This document shows, in pieces, positions 10,718-19,700 of a stretch of 64,000 nt of DNA. The stretch comes from Nitrobacter sp963807355 (GTDB lineage: Bacteria; Pseudomonadota; Alphaproteobacteria; Rhizobiales; Xanthobacteraceae). The notes under the pieces are model-generated. The model made no database searches. It was not told the DNA's origin and saw only the letters and a list, made by a program, of their open reading frames with translations. The DNA is taken from the NCBI GenBank assembly GCA_963807355.1, contig CAWEBX010000019.1, forward strand, positions 1 through 64,000, in the 5' to 3' direction. The position numbers and the translations under genes are program-made. The first letter of the stretch is position 1; every line of letters begins with the position of its first letter.

Positions 10718-12280
10718 ATGGTGAATCGATTGACGTTGGTGCGATCTACAGTGGCGATGCGCCATTGGGGACGTTCGGCCGTCGTGATGTTCGCGGCGAT
10801 GGCCGCGCTGATCGCGCCGATTGCTGAAGCCACAGCAAAGCAGGCGCGCCGCGCGCAACCCGCCGAGACCACCGCGCCGCGCGAGGCCGGCGAGCCGATC
10901 ATGGCAATCGTGTCCATCAAGAGCCAGCAGGTCACGTTCTATGACACCGAGGGCTGGATCCTGCGCGCCCCGGTATCGACCGGCATCAAGGAGCGCGAGA
11001 CGCCGGCCGGCGTCTTCGCCATCGTAGAGAAGGACAAGGACCACCACTCTAGCATGTATGACGATGCCTGGATGCCGAACATGCTGCGCATCACCTGGAA
11101 CGGCCTTGCATTGCATGGCGGGCCATTGCCTGGTCATGCGGCTTCACATGGCTGCGTGCGAATGCCCTATGGCTTTGCGGAGAAGCTGTTCGACAAGACG
11201 CGGATCGGGATGCGCGTGATCATCTCGCCGGACGATGCGGCCCCGGTCAATTTTTCTCACCCGACGCTATCGCTCTTCATGCCGAAGGCGGAAATCGTCG
11301 CAGATGCTCCGGTAACTGCCGAGAGACTCGCCCGCGAAGCCGCCGAGGCTGCCAAGGCGGCCGATGAGGCCAAAAAGACTGCGGCCACAGCGGCCCGCGA
11401 GTTGGCACCGCTTGCAGCGTCTCTGCGCAAGCTGGAGCAATTCAAAGTCCGGGCCGACGCCGCAGTTGTATTCGCCGACAAGGCGCTGGCCGCGGCCAAG
11501 ACCGATCAAGCCAGGACGAAGGCTGAAGACCGCAAGCAAAAGGCCGTTGCCAAAGCGGCGGAGTTGGCGACCCAGTTAGACACCGCCAAGGCAGACGCGA
11601 AATCAAAGCTCGACACAGCCAACACCGCAAAGGAAGCGGCCAAGACGGCTCAGACAAAAAAGGGCGGCATCGCCAAGGCGGCGCTCGACGCGAAGCTCGC
11701 GCTCGAGCCGGTCTCGATCTACATCAGCCGAGCGACGCAAACGCTTTACGTTCGGCGCAACACACATGAACCGGCGCCGGACGGAGGCGGCGAGGTATTC
11801 GATGCGACCATCGAGGTCCCGGTCACGATCCGCGATCCCGGCACACCACTGGGCACGCATGTGTTCACGGCGGTGGCGCGCAACGATGCGGGCCTGCGCT
11901 GGACCGCCGTCACGATCGAGACTGGGGATGACGCCAAAAACGCGCTCGACCGCATCACCATCCCGAAGGAAGTCCTCGATCGCATCGCGCCGGCCGCGTT
12001 GCCGCGATCCTCAATCGTCGTCTCCGACGAGCCGCTGAGCAAAGAGACAAACTATCGCACCGAGTTTGTTGCAGTGCTGAGCGACCAGCCACAGGGCGGC
12101 TTCATCACGCGCAAGCCGAGCGAGGTCCTCGTGGCGGACGACAGCGGCTGGAGCAACGGTAGCCCGCAGGGAGACGACGGCTTCAGCTTCTTTTTCCAGC
12201 GCAGTCCGAATCCCCACCCGAGCAATACGCGCAGGGGCGGCGGTCAGTTCTTCCCTCCGATGCAAGGAGGCTGGTGGTAA
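10718..12280 (+). CDS. L,D-transpeptidase (YkuD) with coiled-coil insert and second degenerate YkuD-like domain
   Basis: Periplasmic L,D-transpeptidase that cross-links or anchors peptidoglycan. Signal peptide around residues 14-40 (MRHWGRSAVVMFAAMAALIA). The catalytic domain (about 62-170) carries HGG 133-135 and SHGC 143-146, so His144 and Cys146 are the active residues. Residues about 200-330 are Ala/Lys-rich and likely coiled coil. A second region from about 335 (PVSIYISRATQTLYVRRN, VTIRDPGTPLGTHVFTAVAR) resembles another YkuD fold but has no SHGC. The tail is Pro/Gly/Phe rich. ATG 10718 and ATG 10754 are both possible starts; the latter gives a more typical signal. Divergent from the truncated peptidase at 10459. 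Confidence 0.85.
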   Translation: MVNRLTLVRSTVAMRHWGRSAVVMFAAMAALIAPIAEATAKQARRAQPAETTAPREAGEPIMAIVSIKSQQVTFYDTEGWILRAPVSTGIKERETPAGVFAIVEKDKDHHSSMYDDAWMPNMLRITWNGLALHGGPLPGHAASHGCVRMPYGFAEKLFDKTRIGMRVIISPDDAAPVNFSHPTLSLFMPKAEIVADAPVTAERLAREAAEAAKAADEAKKTAATAARELAPLAASLRKLEQFKVRADAAVVFADKALAAAKTDQARTKAEDRKQKAVAKAAELATQLDTAKADAKSKLDTANTAKEAAKTAQTKKGGIAKAALDAKLALEPVSIYISRATQTLYVRRNTHEPAPDGGGEVFDATIEVPVTIRDPGTPLGTHVFTAVARNDAGLRWTAVTIETGDDAKNALDRITIPKEVLDRIAPAALPRSSIVVSDEPLSKETNYRTEFVAVLSDQPQGGFITRKPSEVLVADDSGWSNGSPQGDDGFSFFFQRSPNPHPSNTRRGGGQFFPPMQGGWW

Positions 12281-12718
12281 GACGCGGCACGCTGCGTGTT
12301 GGCCTGGTTGTCCGCTTCGGGCCATTCGAATTGGGCATGTCCGCAGCATGTTCGGTTGGGCAACCGCAAACAACGCGCGGTAGAAGTCCTTGGGTGTATT
12401 GGACGCAGGAAAAGAAGCCGGTTCGGTTACGCAAAGCGCCCGGCGGACTGCCCCTTGATATTCGCCAAAATACTGACGGTTCGTATGACCGCGTGAAGCA
12501 AGTGACGGCCCATTAAATGCGCCGCGCTGCCGTAGTTGGCAAATGCGACTTCACTACTGGCGTCCAAGGCCGCAGACCGATAACGCAGAAAGCCCTCGAA
12601 TTCCGCGAGTGCCTTCTGCTATGGCAATCGATGTGTGAAGGTGCGCCGCTTTCAACGGAGGACTAGCCTCGTAGCGGGTGCCCCCTATCTAAGAAAACAG
12701 GCTATCAGGAGCATGAAG
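12281..12718. other. Gene-free stretch
   Basis: No credible coding frame, RNA or repeat is seen between the L,D-transpeptidase and the small paralogue pair. The last 50 bases contain the ribosome site (TCAGGAG) for the gene at 12719. Confidence 0.5.
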
Positions 12719-12934
12719 ATGAGCGACGATCACGAGCGGCAAATTCAGGAGTTACTGGCACGGTTCAGCGACGGCCCCGAAAGCACGGACGCGAAGGTGC
12801 AGCAGGTCAAGGACACCCTGGAGGCGTTCCTCGAGAGCGGACCCGGCACGCGGGAGGAGCGGCAGCTGATCGTGCTCGACAAGCTCCTTCTGATCGATGC
12901 TTCGTTCAATGACTTCCGGAGCAAGCGGAACTAG
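12719..12934 (+). CDS. Small acidic helical protein, paralogue A
   Basis: Start ATG 12719, chosen because the AGGAG at about 12706 is correctly spaced from it and too close to the ATG at 12713. 71 residues, mostly helical and acidic: MSDDHERQIQELLARFSDG, then VQQVKDTLEAFLESGPGTRE, then ERQLIVLDKLLLIDASFNDF. No family known to me. The central motif (F-L-E-x-G-P-G then Arg-rich) is shared with the next gene, so the two are duplicates. No signal or membrane segment; cytoplasmic. Confidence 0.6.
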   Translation: MSDDHERQIQELLARFSDGPESTDAKVQQVKDTLEAFLESGPGTREERQLIVLDKLLLIDASFNDFRSKRN

Positions 12935-12982
12935 CCGCACAGGCGCGCGGTTATGGACGGGAGCATTGGGAGGACCGTGGCG

Positions 12983-13195
12983 ATGAATGACATGGAAGAG
13001 CGCGTGCAGGACATCATGCCGGAGTACGGCGACGTGGTCACGGGAGAGGAGCCGCAGGTGGAGGAGTTCAAGAGGGCAATTCAGGACTTCCTCGAGCACG
13101 GCCCTGGCATGCCCGACCAGCGGCGCCAGGCCTTGCTCAAGCATATGAAAGGTTGGGACCCCGATTACATAGCCTACCTGACGAGGCGGGGCTGA
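12983..13195 (+). CDS. Small acidic helical protein, paralogue B
   Basis: Start ATG 12983 (MNDMEERVQDIMPEYGDVV), preceded by GGGAGG; an in-frame ATG at 12953 is a weaker alternative. 70 residues. The central part QVEEFKRAIQDFLEHGPGMP aligns with the first paralogue (VQQVKDTLEAFLESGPG) and the C-terminus is KHMKGWDPDYIAYLTRRG. It lies 48 bases after paralogue A and is likely co-transcribed. Function unknown. Confidence 0.6.
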   Translation: MNDMEERVQDIMPEYGDVVTGEEPQVEEFKRAIQDFLEHGPGMPDQRRQALLKHMKGWDPDYIAYLTRRG

Positions 13196-13469
13196 GCCGG
13201 AGGGTCGAAGCTAGACGGTTGCCCGCGACGTTTCCAAGCCTCTAAGAAGCAAACCCCAACGCCATTTCTCTGGCCAATTCGTTTATGTGTCTACGCGAAC
13301 GACCTTAAAATACACGTGTTTATCGGAGAAGCTATATCGATAAGCGCTAAGAGGGTCCGCTTGAAAGCCGGAAGTAGTTTCGGAGAGAACCAAACGATTG
13401 GTTCTGATCTATTTTATTTCCGATCCACCGTAAAAACTGAGCCCTGCGTATCAAAGCGTATCTCTCGTT

Positions 13470-13613
13470 TCAGTCAGGGATAGAAATGTACTTCGCGGGG
13501 GATAGTTCCTCTCCGCTTGGCGTCTGTTGCTTGGAGAACGGGCCTAAGCCGAGCAGCAGCGCGATCAGCGCCGCCAAGCCTCCTGCCATAGCGATAAGGA
13601 AATAGCGCGACAT
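13470..13613 (-). CDS. Small single-pass membrane protein
   Basis: 47 residues from ATG 13613 (MSRYFLIAMAGGLAALIALL), or 60 if a GTG at 13652 is used. One transmembrane helix, then a short polar tail SKQQTPSGEELSPAKYISIP. No family recognised. Codon phase and hydrophobic pattern are plausible, but there is no further support. Bases 13196-13469 upstream on the plus strand show no gene. Confidence 0.4.
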   Translation of the reverse strand: MSRYFLIAMAGGLAALIALLLGLGPFSKQQTPSGEELSPAKYISIPD

Positions 13614-13759
13614 GCGTTGCAACGCCGGCGCAAAGCGATTGTTTCGTACCACAACTTATCGTGCGGCAAGAAGAACCCGCCGGGCTCGAGGGCCGCGGCG
13701 GGCAAAGTCTGTCAAACTCATCGCGGGCAGACAACGTCGAGGGCCCGTCTCCGTTCCCA

Positions 13760-13960
13760 TTACTTCGGCGGCTGCAGCTCGGGCGAGGTCGCCCATCTCT
13801 CGATGTTTGCGGCGGTTTCGGCCTGCCGAATTTTCTTCAGCAACTCGTAGTGATCCGCGCCGCCCGGCCCACCGTCCGCCTCAGATCGTGCGCCCGCGAT
13901 GAAGTCCGAAAGACGGTCTTGAAACGATGTGGTCTGCTTGAAACGACGCCGGGTCTGCAT
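13760..13960 (-). CDS. Conserved small hypothetical protein of the Bradyrhizobium group
   Basis: 66 residues, MQTRRRFKQTTSFQDRLSDF through ELLKKIRQAETAANIERWAT to SPELQPPK. The ending (RQAETA...W.-SP-LQPPK) is one that I recall from many small uncharacterised proteins in Nitrobacteraceae. No catalytic or membrane feature; helical. Function unknown. Confidence 0.55.
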   Translation of the reverse strand: MQTRRRFKQTTSFQDRLSDFIAGARSEADGGPGGADHYELLKKIRQAETAANIERWATSPELQPPK

Positions 13961-14335
13961 GGCGCTCCTGTCCGTGAGACAGAGGCGGGACGCAATCGGG
14001 CGTTCTCATCACCGAGATAAGCCACGATGATCCGCGCGATGATCAGCCATCATCTCGTATTCGAAAGCGGAGTTCTGCGCACTAGTGGACATAGCGCGGT
14101 TCACAACCGCTTGAAGGCTACGGGCCTTTCCCTTCGGCCCATCCATCGCTTCCTCCACTTAGACCAGTGCGCGCCCTTGTCCCTCTCCGCGAACCCCACG
14201 CATGAATGTTTCGCGGTATGCGCGCGGTCCCGGATCAGCTATTGAAGGATTGTTGCTAGCCGTAGAATTCGTGAGCTGAGACGATCATTCAACCGTGTCT
14301 TTTAGCGGGAAAACTCGCATCTAGCTTCGGCCAAT

Positions 14336-15154
14336 TTGACGTGGGAGCAGAAACTGAAAGAGAAAAGGGACATCGTCGAAAATTGGCTGCCGCGTTATAC
14401 GGGCACGCCGCTTGGCGAATTTGGACAATATGTTCTCTTGACGAATTTCAGCGGCTACGTCGCGTGGTTCGCCGCTCAGCACGAGGTATCGATCAAGGGG
14501 ACGGATCGACCGATGCCCAACGCGACCGCCGATGGCATTACCTTGATCAATTTCGGCATGGGAAGCCCGAATGCCGCGACCGTGATAGACCTCCTGAGCG
14601 CCATTTCCCCGAAGGCTGTTCTATTTCTCGGAAAGTGCGGCGGCTTGAAACGCAAGAATCAGACGGGCGATTTCATTCTGCCCATTGCGGCCATTCGCGG
14701 CGAAGGCACTTCGAACGATTACCTGCCGCCGGAGGTTCCTGCGCTTCCCGCATTCCAACTGCAACGCGCAGTGTCAACCATGATCCGCGACCTGGGTCAT
14801 GATTATTGGACAGGCACCGTGTACACAACGAACCGTCGTGTCTGGGAGCATGATGATGCTTTCAAGGAGAAGTTGCGTCGCACACGGAGCATGGCGATCG
14901 ACATGGAGACTGCAACAATCTTTGCCGCCGGATTCGCCAACCACATCCCGACCGGTGCGTTGCTTCTCGTCTCCGACCAGCCTATGATCCCTGAGGGTGT
15001 GAAAACCGAAGCGTTGGATTTGGTTGTGACCGCAAACTATGTTGAGACGCACATCAGGGTTGGAACAGAGGCCCTCAAACTAGTGCGGCGTCATGGCCGA
15101 AGCGTGAAGCATCTGCGCTTCGAAAGCGAATTCGAAGGATCACGTGAACCATAA
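14336..15154 (+). CDS. amn: AMP nucleosidase, short form
   Basis: Hydrolyses AMP to adenine and ribose-5-phosphate, in the nucleoside-phosphorylase fold. Residues include VENWLPRYTGTPLGEFGQYV, GITLINFGMGSPNAATVIDL, VLFLGKCGGLKRKNQTGDFI, RGEGTSNDYLPPEVPALPAF, the active-site type motif AIDMETATIF, and LLLVSDQPMIPEGVKT. 272 residues, against about 480 for the Escherichia coli type, which has an extra N-terminal domain. The start is TTG 14336: an in-frame TAG at 14303 and no ATG or GTG between leave no other canonical choice. The sequence resembles, from memory, the short enzymes of Bacteroidota, and transfer is likely. It sits alone among mobile remnants. Confidence 0.88.
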   Translation: MTWEQKLKEKRDIVENWLPRYTGTPLGEFGQYVLLTNFSGYVAWFAAQHEVSIKGTDRPMPNATADGITLINFGMGSPNAATVIDLLSAISPKAVLFLGKCGGLKRKNQTGDFILPIAAIRGEGTSNDYLPPEVPALPAFQLQRAVSTMIRDLGHDYWTGTVYTTNRRVWEHDDAFKEKLRRTRSMAIDMETATIFAAGFANHIPTGALLLVSDQPMIPEGVKTEALDLVVTANYVETHIRVGTEALKLVRRHGRSVKHLRFESEFEGSREP

Positions 15155-15814
15155 GGCGTTCCGGCTTTGGATCGGTTGGCCACCATTGTTCGAGGCGCCG
15201 ACATCTCACACAGCCGCGCGCGGTGACCTCATCCTCGTGAGATATAGCAGTTGTAGCGGCGACCATCTGGACCTGTGTCTGCGCTGTGCGATGGTAGGCG
15301 TCGTCAAAAATCAGGCTCGTCAGCAGATGGGCGAAGGGTAGTCGGTCTGATGGCTCCGCTGCTCCGAGAGCATGGTCTGGCCGCGATCGAACAGTCGCGA
15401 TCAAGGATCGGAAGCCGGTCGCCCGCATAGATCTGCCCTTATAGTTGACCTCGCCGACGTAGAAACGGTCGCGGAGGACGCGACGTTGCCGTTCTGCGGC
15501 TTGCTTGCAAATGGCAACACAATCGAACGACAGACGCAACGTCGGGACACTCCAAAGATTACGCTCGGCGCTTTTTTGGCAACACTTATGAATGAAACCG
15601 GAAAAATCTGGAATTAATCTAGAAGCTCTTCAGCTGTGCAATCTACGTGGCTGCGATATAGCAGAAATAGGTCTGCGCGATTTGGACGCGACTGAGAACA
15701 GGGGCACTCGTGAGTGTATTTTCTAGGCAGTTGAGCCGCGCAAGTCTTATAGTGAGCAGATCGGGGACCCTCATCCAGAAGGCGATCGAGCTCGGAAAGC
15801 AAGCCGAGATGTCT
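15155..15814. other. Gene-free stretch
   Basis: No supported gene. Open frames on both strands are short and unlike any family that I know. The right end approaches the integrase remnant. Confidence 0.45.
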
Positions 15815-16640
15815 TCATGAAAACAATCGCCGAGATTTGGCGCGAGCTTCGTCCCGGCCGACGAATAAATGGCATCGAGCGGTTCCAATGATGTGGGACC
15901 TACAAATCCTTTTCCATCGACATGCGCGGGAGATCGAGCGCTTCCTGCGCCGGCGCGGCCACAATTCGGAGGCCGCCGCAAGGCACAGTGCTTTTACGAA
16001 AGGCGCGGCTTCCTGCTCGACCATCGCCAGAAGCTCGCGGCGCTGGCTAATGTCGGGATAGCTCGTCCGCTGCCTGTCGGCATTCTTGATCGGCTTCAGC
16101 GCCTCCTGCCATGCGGCATTCGAGTTCGGCGCGCCCGGGGCGAGTAGTTTCGACAGCGCGGCGCGGAGCGGGACAATATCACGATTGATCGTGGCAGGCA
16201 CGCGAGCGCGCGTCCGCTAATCCTTGTTGCGGCTCACCAAGGCAGGCAATGCCGCGATCGCGCTCTCCATTCCTCGAGGTGACGTTTCCGCAACTTGTCG
16301 AGCTTCACATTTGCGAGCGGAGGTCGCCATAAACGAGCCGGTCAAGCCGGCCCTGCGCATCGGCATGTGTTGCAGCGTAGTGCCGGCAGGCGTCGGCCAC
16401 GGTCTCGATCTTCTTGCGAACCTCGCAACCTGACTTCCACGAGATCGAAATGCCTCAGCCTCTTCTTGGCGGCCGCAAAGAATTCGTTGCCTGCCAGGTT
16501 CCAAAGTCACCGAGCGACTTCGTGCGATACTTGCCCTCATCATCACAGGCACGGGCGATCCATGTGCCGTCGCCGAGAAGCCCGCGTCGCACCTCGTCCG
16601 CCTTGTTCCCTGCCGCCACCGGCACCAGCTCGGCCAGATC
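15815..16640 (-). pseudogene. Tyrosine-recombinase integrase remnant
   Basis: Minus-strand pieces of a phage-type integrase in changing frames: an N-terminal region with DDEGKYRTKSLGDFGT and AAKK, then NVKLDKLRKRHLEEWRAR, then ATINRDIVPLRAALSKLLAP, NAAWQEALKPIKNADRQRT and FVKALCL. The catalytic C-terminal half with the R-H-R-Y residues is not found: the frame dissolves after CL. Several frameshifts and probably a deletion. It follows a hypothetical gene that seems to accompany integrases of this type, and the two may be fused by deletion near 16560. Not functional. Confidence 0.6.
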
Positions 16641-17176
16641 CAGCGGCGGTATCTGGCAACGTGCCGACCGCTCTGACTGTCGATGCCGATCGCCGCAAAG
16701 GCCCCCTCGCGAAGCGCCACCCATAAAGCCTCGCGGGCATTCCCGACCGGCAAAGCAGGTTGCTTGTCGTCGGTGACGTAGTCATGGATTGAGCTGAGAC
16801 TGAGCAGCGACAGCGTTGGCTTGTGGCATTGTTCAAGGTGCCAGCCCTCGTAAATCGGTCCGTCGAACCCGACGCGCCATCGCTGCCATCGCCAGTCGAA
16901 ACACTCCGCCCGATAGGGGGCCGACCACTTTCGCACCTCGTCGAGGTCGAGATAGGTAATCCAGGCCACTGCCATCGACAGGGTTCAGTGCGTTTCAATC
17001 TCGGGTCGGAACTCTTCCGGACCGGGCCGGCGTGACAGACTGCCGAGCCCTAACCGCACCGCTTCGGCGTCGGCTTGGTCACCGGTCAGCTCGCCGATAC
17101 TGGCGCTGCGAAAAAGCTCATCTCTGAGTGCTTGAGCCTCAGCCCACGTTCCGGAAAAGCGGTTGTCCTCGTCCAC
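16560..17176 (-). pseudogene. Integrase-associated hypothetical protein, interrupted by an in-frame TGA
   Basis: Start ATG 17176 (MDEDNRFSGTWAEAQALRDE) through ELTGDQADAEAVRLGLGSLS to PEIETH, then a TGA (16987-16985). The same frame continues TLS MAVAWITYLDLDEVRKWS, YRAECFDWRWQRWRVGFDGP and NAREALWVALREGAFAAIGI. A frameshift near 16690 leads to IPPLDLAELVPVAAGNKADE and VRRGLLGDGT. The context H-stop-T-L is consistent with a lost tryptophan codon (TGG to TGA). No known function. It precedes the integrase remnant in the same orientation. Confidence 0.5.
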
Positions 17177-17641
17177 CGGTGCCTACATAAGAAACGCCAT
17201 GTCAACGTAAGCGGAAAAACCGAATCACCGGCATTATCTGCAATGAACGGTGGTTACGCAAATCGCAAAGCTGGGGAGAGTCGGGTGGCCACACTCGATT
17301 GATCGGCAAGGAGACCGTGGTGAACCACCACGCGACATGCCTCAACTGCGATACCGCAACTTTGGAAGACGCCCGCTGACATTTCATGGTGGTGGCACAA
17401 AGTGCCAAATCATTGGCCCGTGATAGCAAAGACTGGGTTGACGGTTTGCCGCTATAGCGGCAGCGGCGTGGCGCCCGAACAAGGTTTGAGGGTTGGCCCT
17501 CATTTGCATGGCTTTAGGACTCCGTCCAGGTGCGCGAAGATGAGTCAGGTGGACGGTTGAGTAAAGGAAAGCGACCTACGCCACGCTCTTAAGGTGATTT
17601 GGTCCCCTATGGCGGCGTTTCACGAAGGCGAGTTTTAAGCC
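17177..17641. other. Gene-free stretch upstream of the histidine kinase
   Basis: No gene supported. Contains a short palindrome GCCGCTATAGCGGC near 17450 and presumably the promoter of the kinase at 17642. Confidence 0.4.
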
Positions 17642-19243
17642 GTGAAGACAATCAACTGGTTCAAGCTTCCGGCCCACCCGCGCCGCGCTTGGCTTTATTT
17701 TCTGATGTTTGGCGGAGCCTACTCGGTACTCTGCCTATTCGGGGTTCTCACGGCAGACAATAAGATCTTGTCGCTGATCTGGCCCGCCAACCCGTTTATG
17801 CTCGGCATGCTCGTGCGCTTTCCCTTATTGGCGCATCCCTTGGGCTGGCTCGCTTGTCTTGCCGGATTCGCAATCGCGATCCCGATTATCGGTTGCGGGC
17901 TTGTGACAGGCGCGAGTCTGGCTGTCTATAATTTCGGAAGCGTGCTCATCGGCTATGTCTTGTTCACCAGCATGGATCGGGCCGACCAGCTTCTCCAGCG
18001 TCGGACGTCGGTTTTCTACCTGCTCATTGCGGTGGGCGCCGTTTCCGTCTTTGCCGGCATCGTTGGCGCAATTCTGATCGGTCCTTTATTCCACGATCCG
18101 GTATTCCATGATCCGGGAGCTGTAAGCTTTTTGCGGTACTGGTTTTCCGTCGAGCTTTTAAACCAGCTGGCTTTTTTGCCGATCATGCTGTCCTACCCGG
18201 AAGGCCGTAAATGGTGGCGGCAGCAACTGCCGCCGCCGACCCTTCGCGATCAAGCGCCGATTATTGTGTTCGTTCTCTCAGCCGTCACGGGACTCTTTTT
18301 CGGGGGAATGGGGGCTCTCGCATTCCCTATACCCGCTCTTCTCTGGTGCGCAATTTCCTACCGCGTGTTCTTGACGGCCTTGCTGACTTTTGGCTTCTGC
18401 ATATGGGTAATCATAGCGACAACTCTGGGCTATATTGACGTTTCCCATGTTGACGACTCGCTCGTGCTGTCGATCGGGATGGGAGCTGCACTTATCTCTC
18501 TAGGTCCGCTCATCATCTCCACGACCACTGCGATCAGAAATGAAGTCCTTGACCAGCTACGACACCTCGCGGCCGAGCGTGAGATTGTGGCCAATGAACT
18601 AGATCATCGGATCAAGAACTTGTTCGCGCTCGTCAACGCGCTGGTCAGCCTGTCGGTCCGTGTCAACCCCGAGATGAAACCGCTGGCGGACATACTGAGA
18701 AGCCGGATCGGGGCCTTACATCGTGCACATGGTCTTATCCGCAGCGACGCGTCCTTGGGCGCCCCCGGAGGACTCACTTCACTTAAGGAACTCCTCGGCG
18801 CCCTGCTTCAACCTTATGAGGGGGCTGAGACCATCGATGGCGACGAAGTGTTTATCGATCGTGGAATCGTTACGTCGCTGGCTCTCGTTTTCCACGAACT
18901 GGCGACAAATTCGACCAAGTATGGCGCTCTTGGTGATCCCGACGGTTCCTTGAGCGTCAATATAAGCCGCGGAGTTGACGAGCTGCGTATCACGTGGACC
19001 GAGAGGAGCCCAGTGAAGGCAGGCTGTTCTGATATCGCGGACAGTGGCTTCGGGTCGAAGCTTTTGGATCTTATAATCGACGAACAGTTGCAAGGAAACT
19101 ATGCTTGCACCTATACAGAACGCGGCATGGACTTCGAGATCATCCTGCCGGGCAACTGTTTGGCAGCACCCCAACCAAACCTTCCATCTCTTGGTGGATC
19201 AGCGCTAACTGCACGTGACCGCTGGAATCTTCTCTCGGTGTGA
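17642..19243 (+). CDS. Membrane sensor histidine kinase, MASE1-like sensor and HWE-type kinase
   Basis: GTG start 17642. The N-terminal 300 residues are hydrophobic with about eight membrane helices (LYFLMFGGAYSVLCLFGVLT, IWPANPFMLGMLVRFPLL, SFLRYWFSVELLNQLAFLPI), as in MASE1-like sensors. A short helical linker then leads to the kinase: H-box ANELDHRIKNLFALVNALVS with His in HRIKN, HELATNSTKYGAL as N-box, and WTERSPV, where the W-x-E is the HWE signature. The G-box DSGFGSKLLDLIIDEQLQGN closes the ATPase domain. 533 residues. No cognate regulator lies beside it. In this family the output is usually a response regulator of the general stress response or a cyclase, but that cannot be told here. 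Confidence 0.88.
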   Translation: MKTINWFKLPAHPRRAWLYFLMFGGAYSVLCLFGVLTADNKILSLIWPANPFMLGMLVRFPLLAHPLGWLACLAGFAIAIPIIGCGLVTGASLAVYNFGSVLIGYVLFTSMDRADQLLQRRTSVFYLLIAVGAVSVFAGIVGAILIGPLFHDPVFHDPGAVSFLRYWFSVELLNQLAFLPIMLSYPEGRKWWRQQLPPPTLRDQAPIIVFVLSAVTGLFFGGMGALAFPIPALLWCAISYRVFLTALLTFGFCIWVIIATTLGYIDVSHVDDSLVLSIGMGAALISLGPLIISTTTAIRNEVLDQLRHLAAEREIVANELDHRIKNLFALVNALVSLSVRVNPEMKPLADILRSRIGALHRAHGLIRSDASLGAPGGLTSLKELLGALLQPYEGAETIDGDEVFIDRGIVTSLALVFHELATNSTKYGALGDPDGSLSVNISRGVDELRITWTERSPVKAGCSDIADSGFGSKLLDLIIDEQLQGNYACTYTERGMDFEIILPGNCLAAPQPNLPSLGGSALTARDRWNLLSV

Positions 19244-19383
19244 CGATACGGCAGGGCTGGGATGCATCGTCTACACTTGGCCGTCACCCGGCGGCAGCCC
19301 GGCAGCGAGCTTCGCTCACCGACTAATGCTCCCTGGTGAGAAGTCTGCTGCGGATTGTTAGGCGCGACCCAGCCCGCGAACGG

Positions 19384-19523
19384 TGTCGCTAATAGTTGCC
19401 GGCATTGTCGACTGGACGGCTCGCAAGAACCTTCGCCACGGAACAATCGTCTGCGATCTGGAGAGCCGGCGGATCGTACCTGCTTCCAGATTGCGTGATT
19501 GCAACGATGTGCGGGCGTAGCTT
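19384..19523 (+). mobile_element. ISL3-family transposase fragment
   Basis: A 45-residue frame reads IVAGIVDWTARKNLRHGTIV, CDLESRRIVPASRLRDCNDV. This matches the ISL3 transposase pattern around the first catalytic aspartate (V-D-D/W-A-x-R-K-x-x-x-Y-G-T-I-x-x-D-L-E-x-R). It ends at a TAG at about 19521. No inverted repeats or other transposase parts are seen. The rest of 19244-19700 holds no gene. Confidence 0.55.
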
Positions 19524-19700
19524 CAGGCTTTGGAGTGCGCAATGTAACGAGACTGCCTACGGCGCCATGCTCTGGCGCCGTTTAAAAGAGCAACGCCTTC
19601 AGGGATGTTTGTTATCGCGAAGGCACCTCAATTGATCTAAGTCAACTTTCCACGCGGTCAGACGGTCGATGTTGGTGGTCGGGAGGCCCTTCTTGCGCAG

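Noticed and set aside
16217..16975. Long minus-strand open frame taken as one gene.
   Set aside because: Only its first half has coherent composition; the second half is out of frame with the integrase pieces, so it is a composite of remnants.
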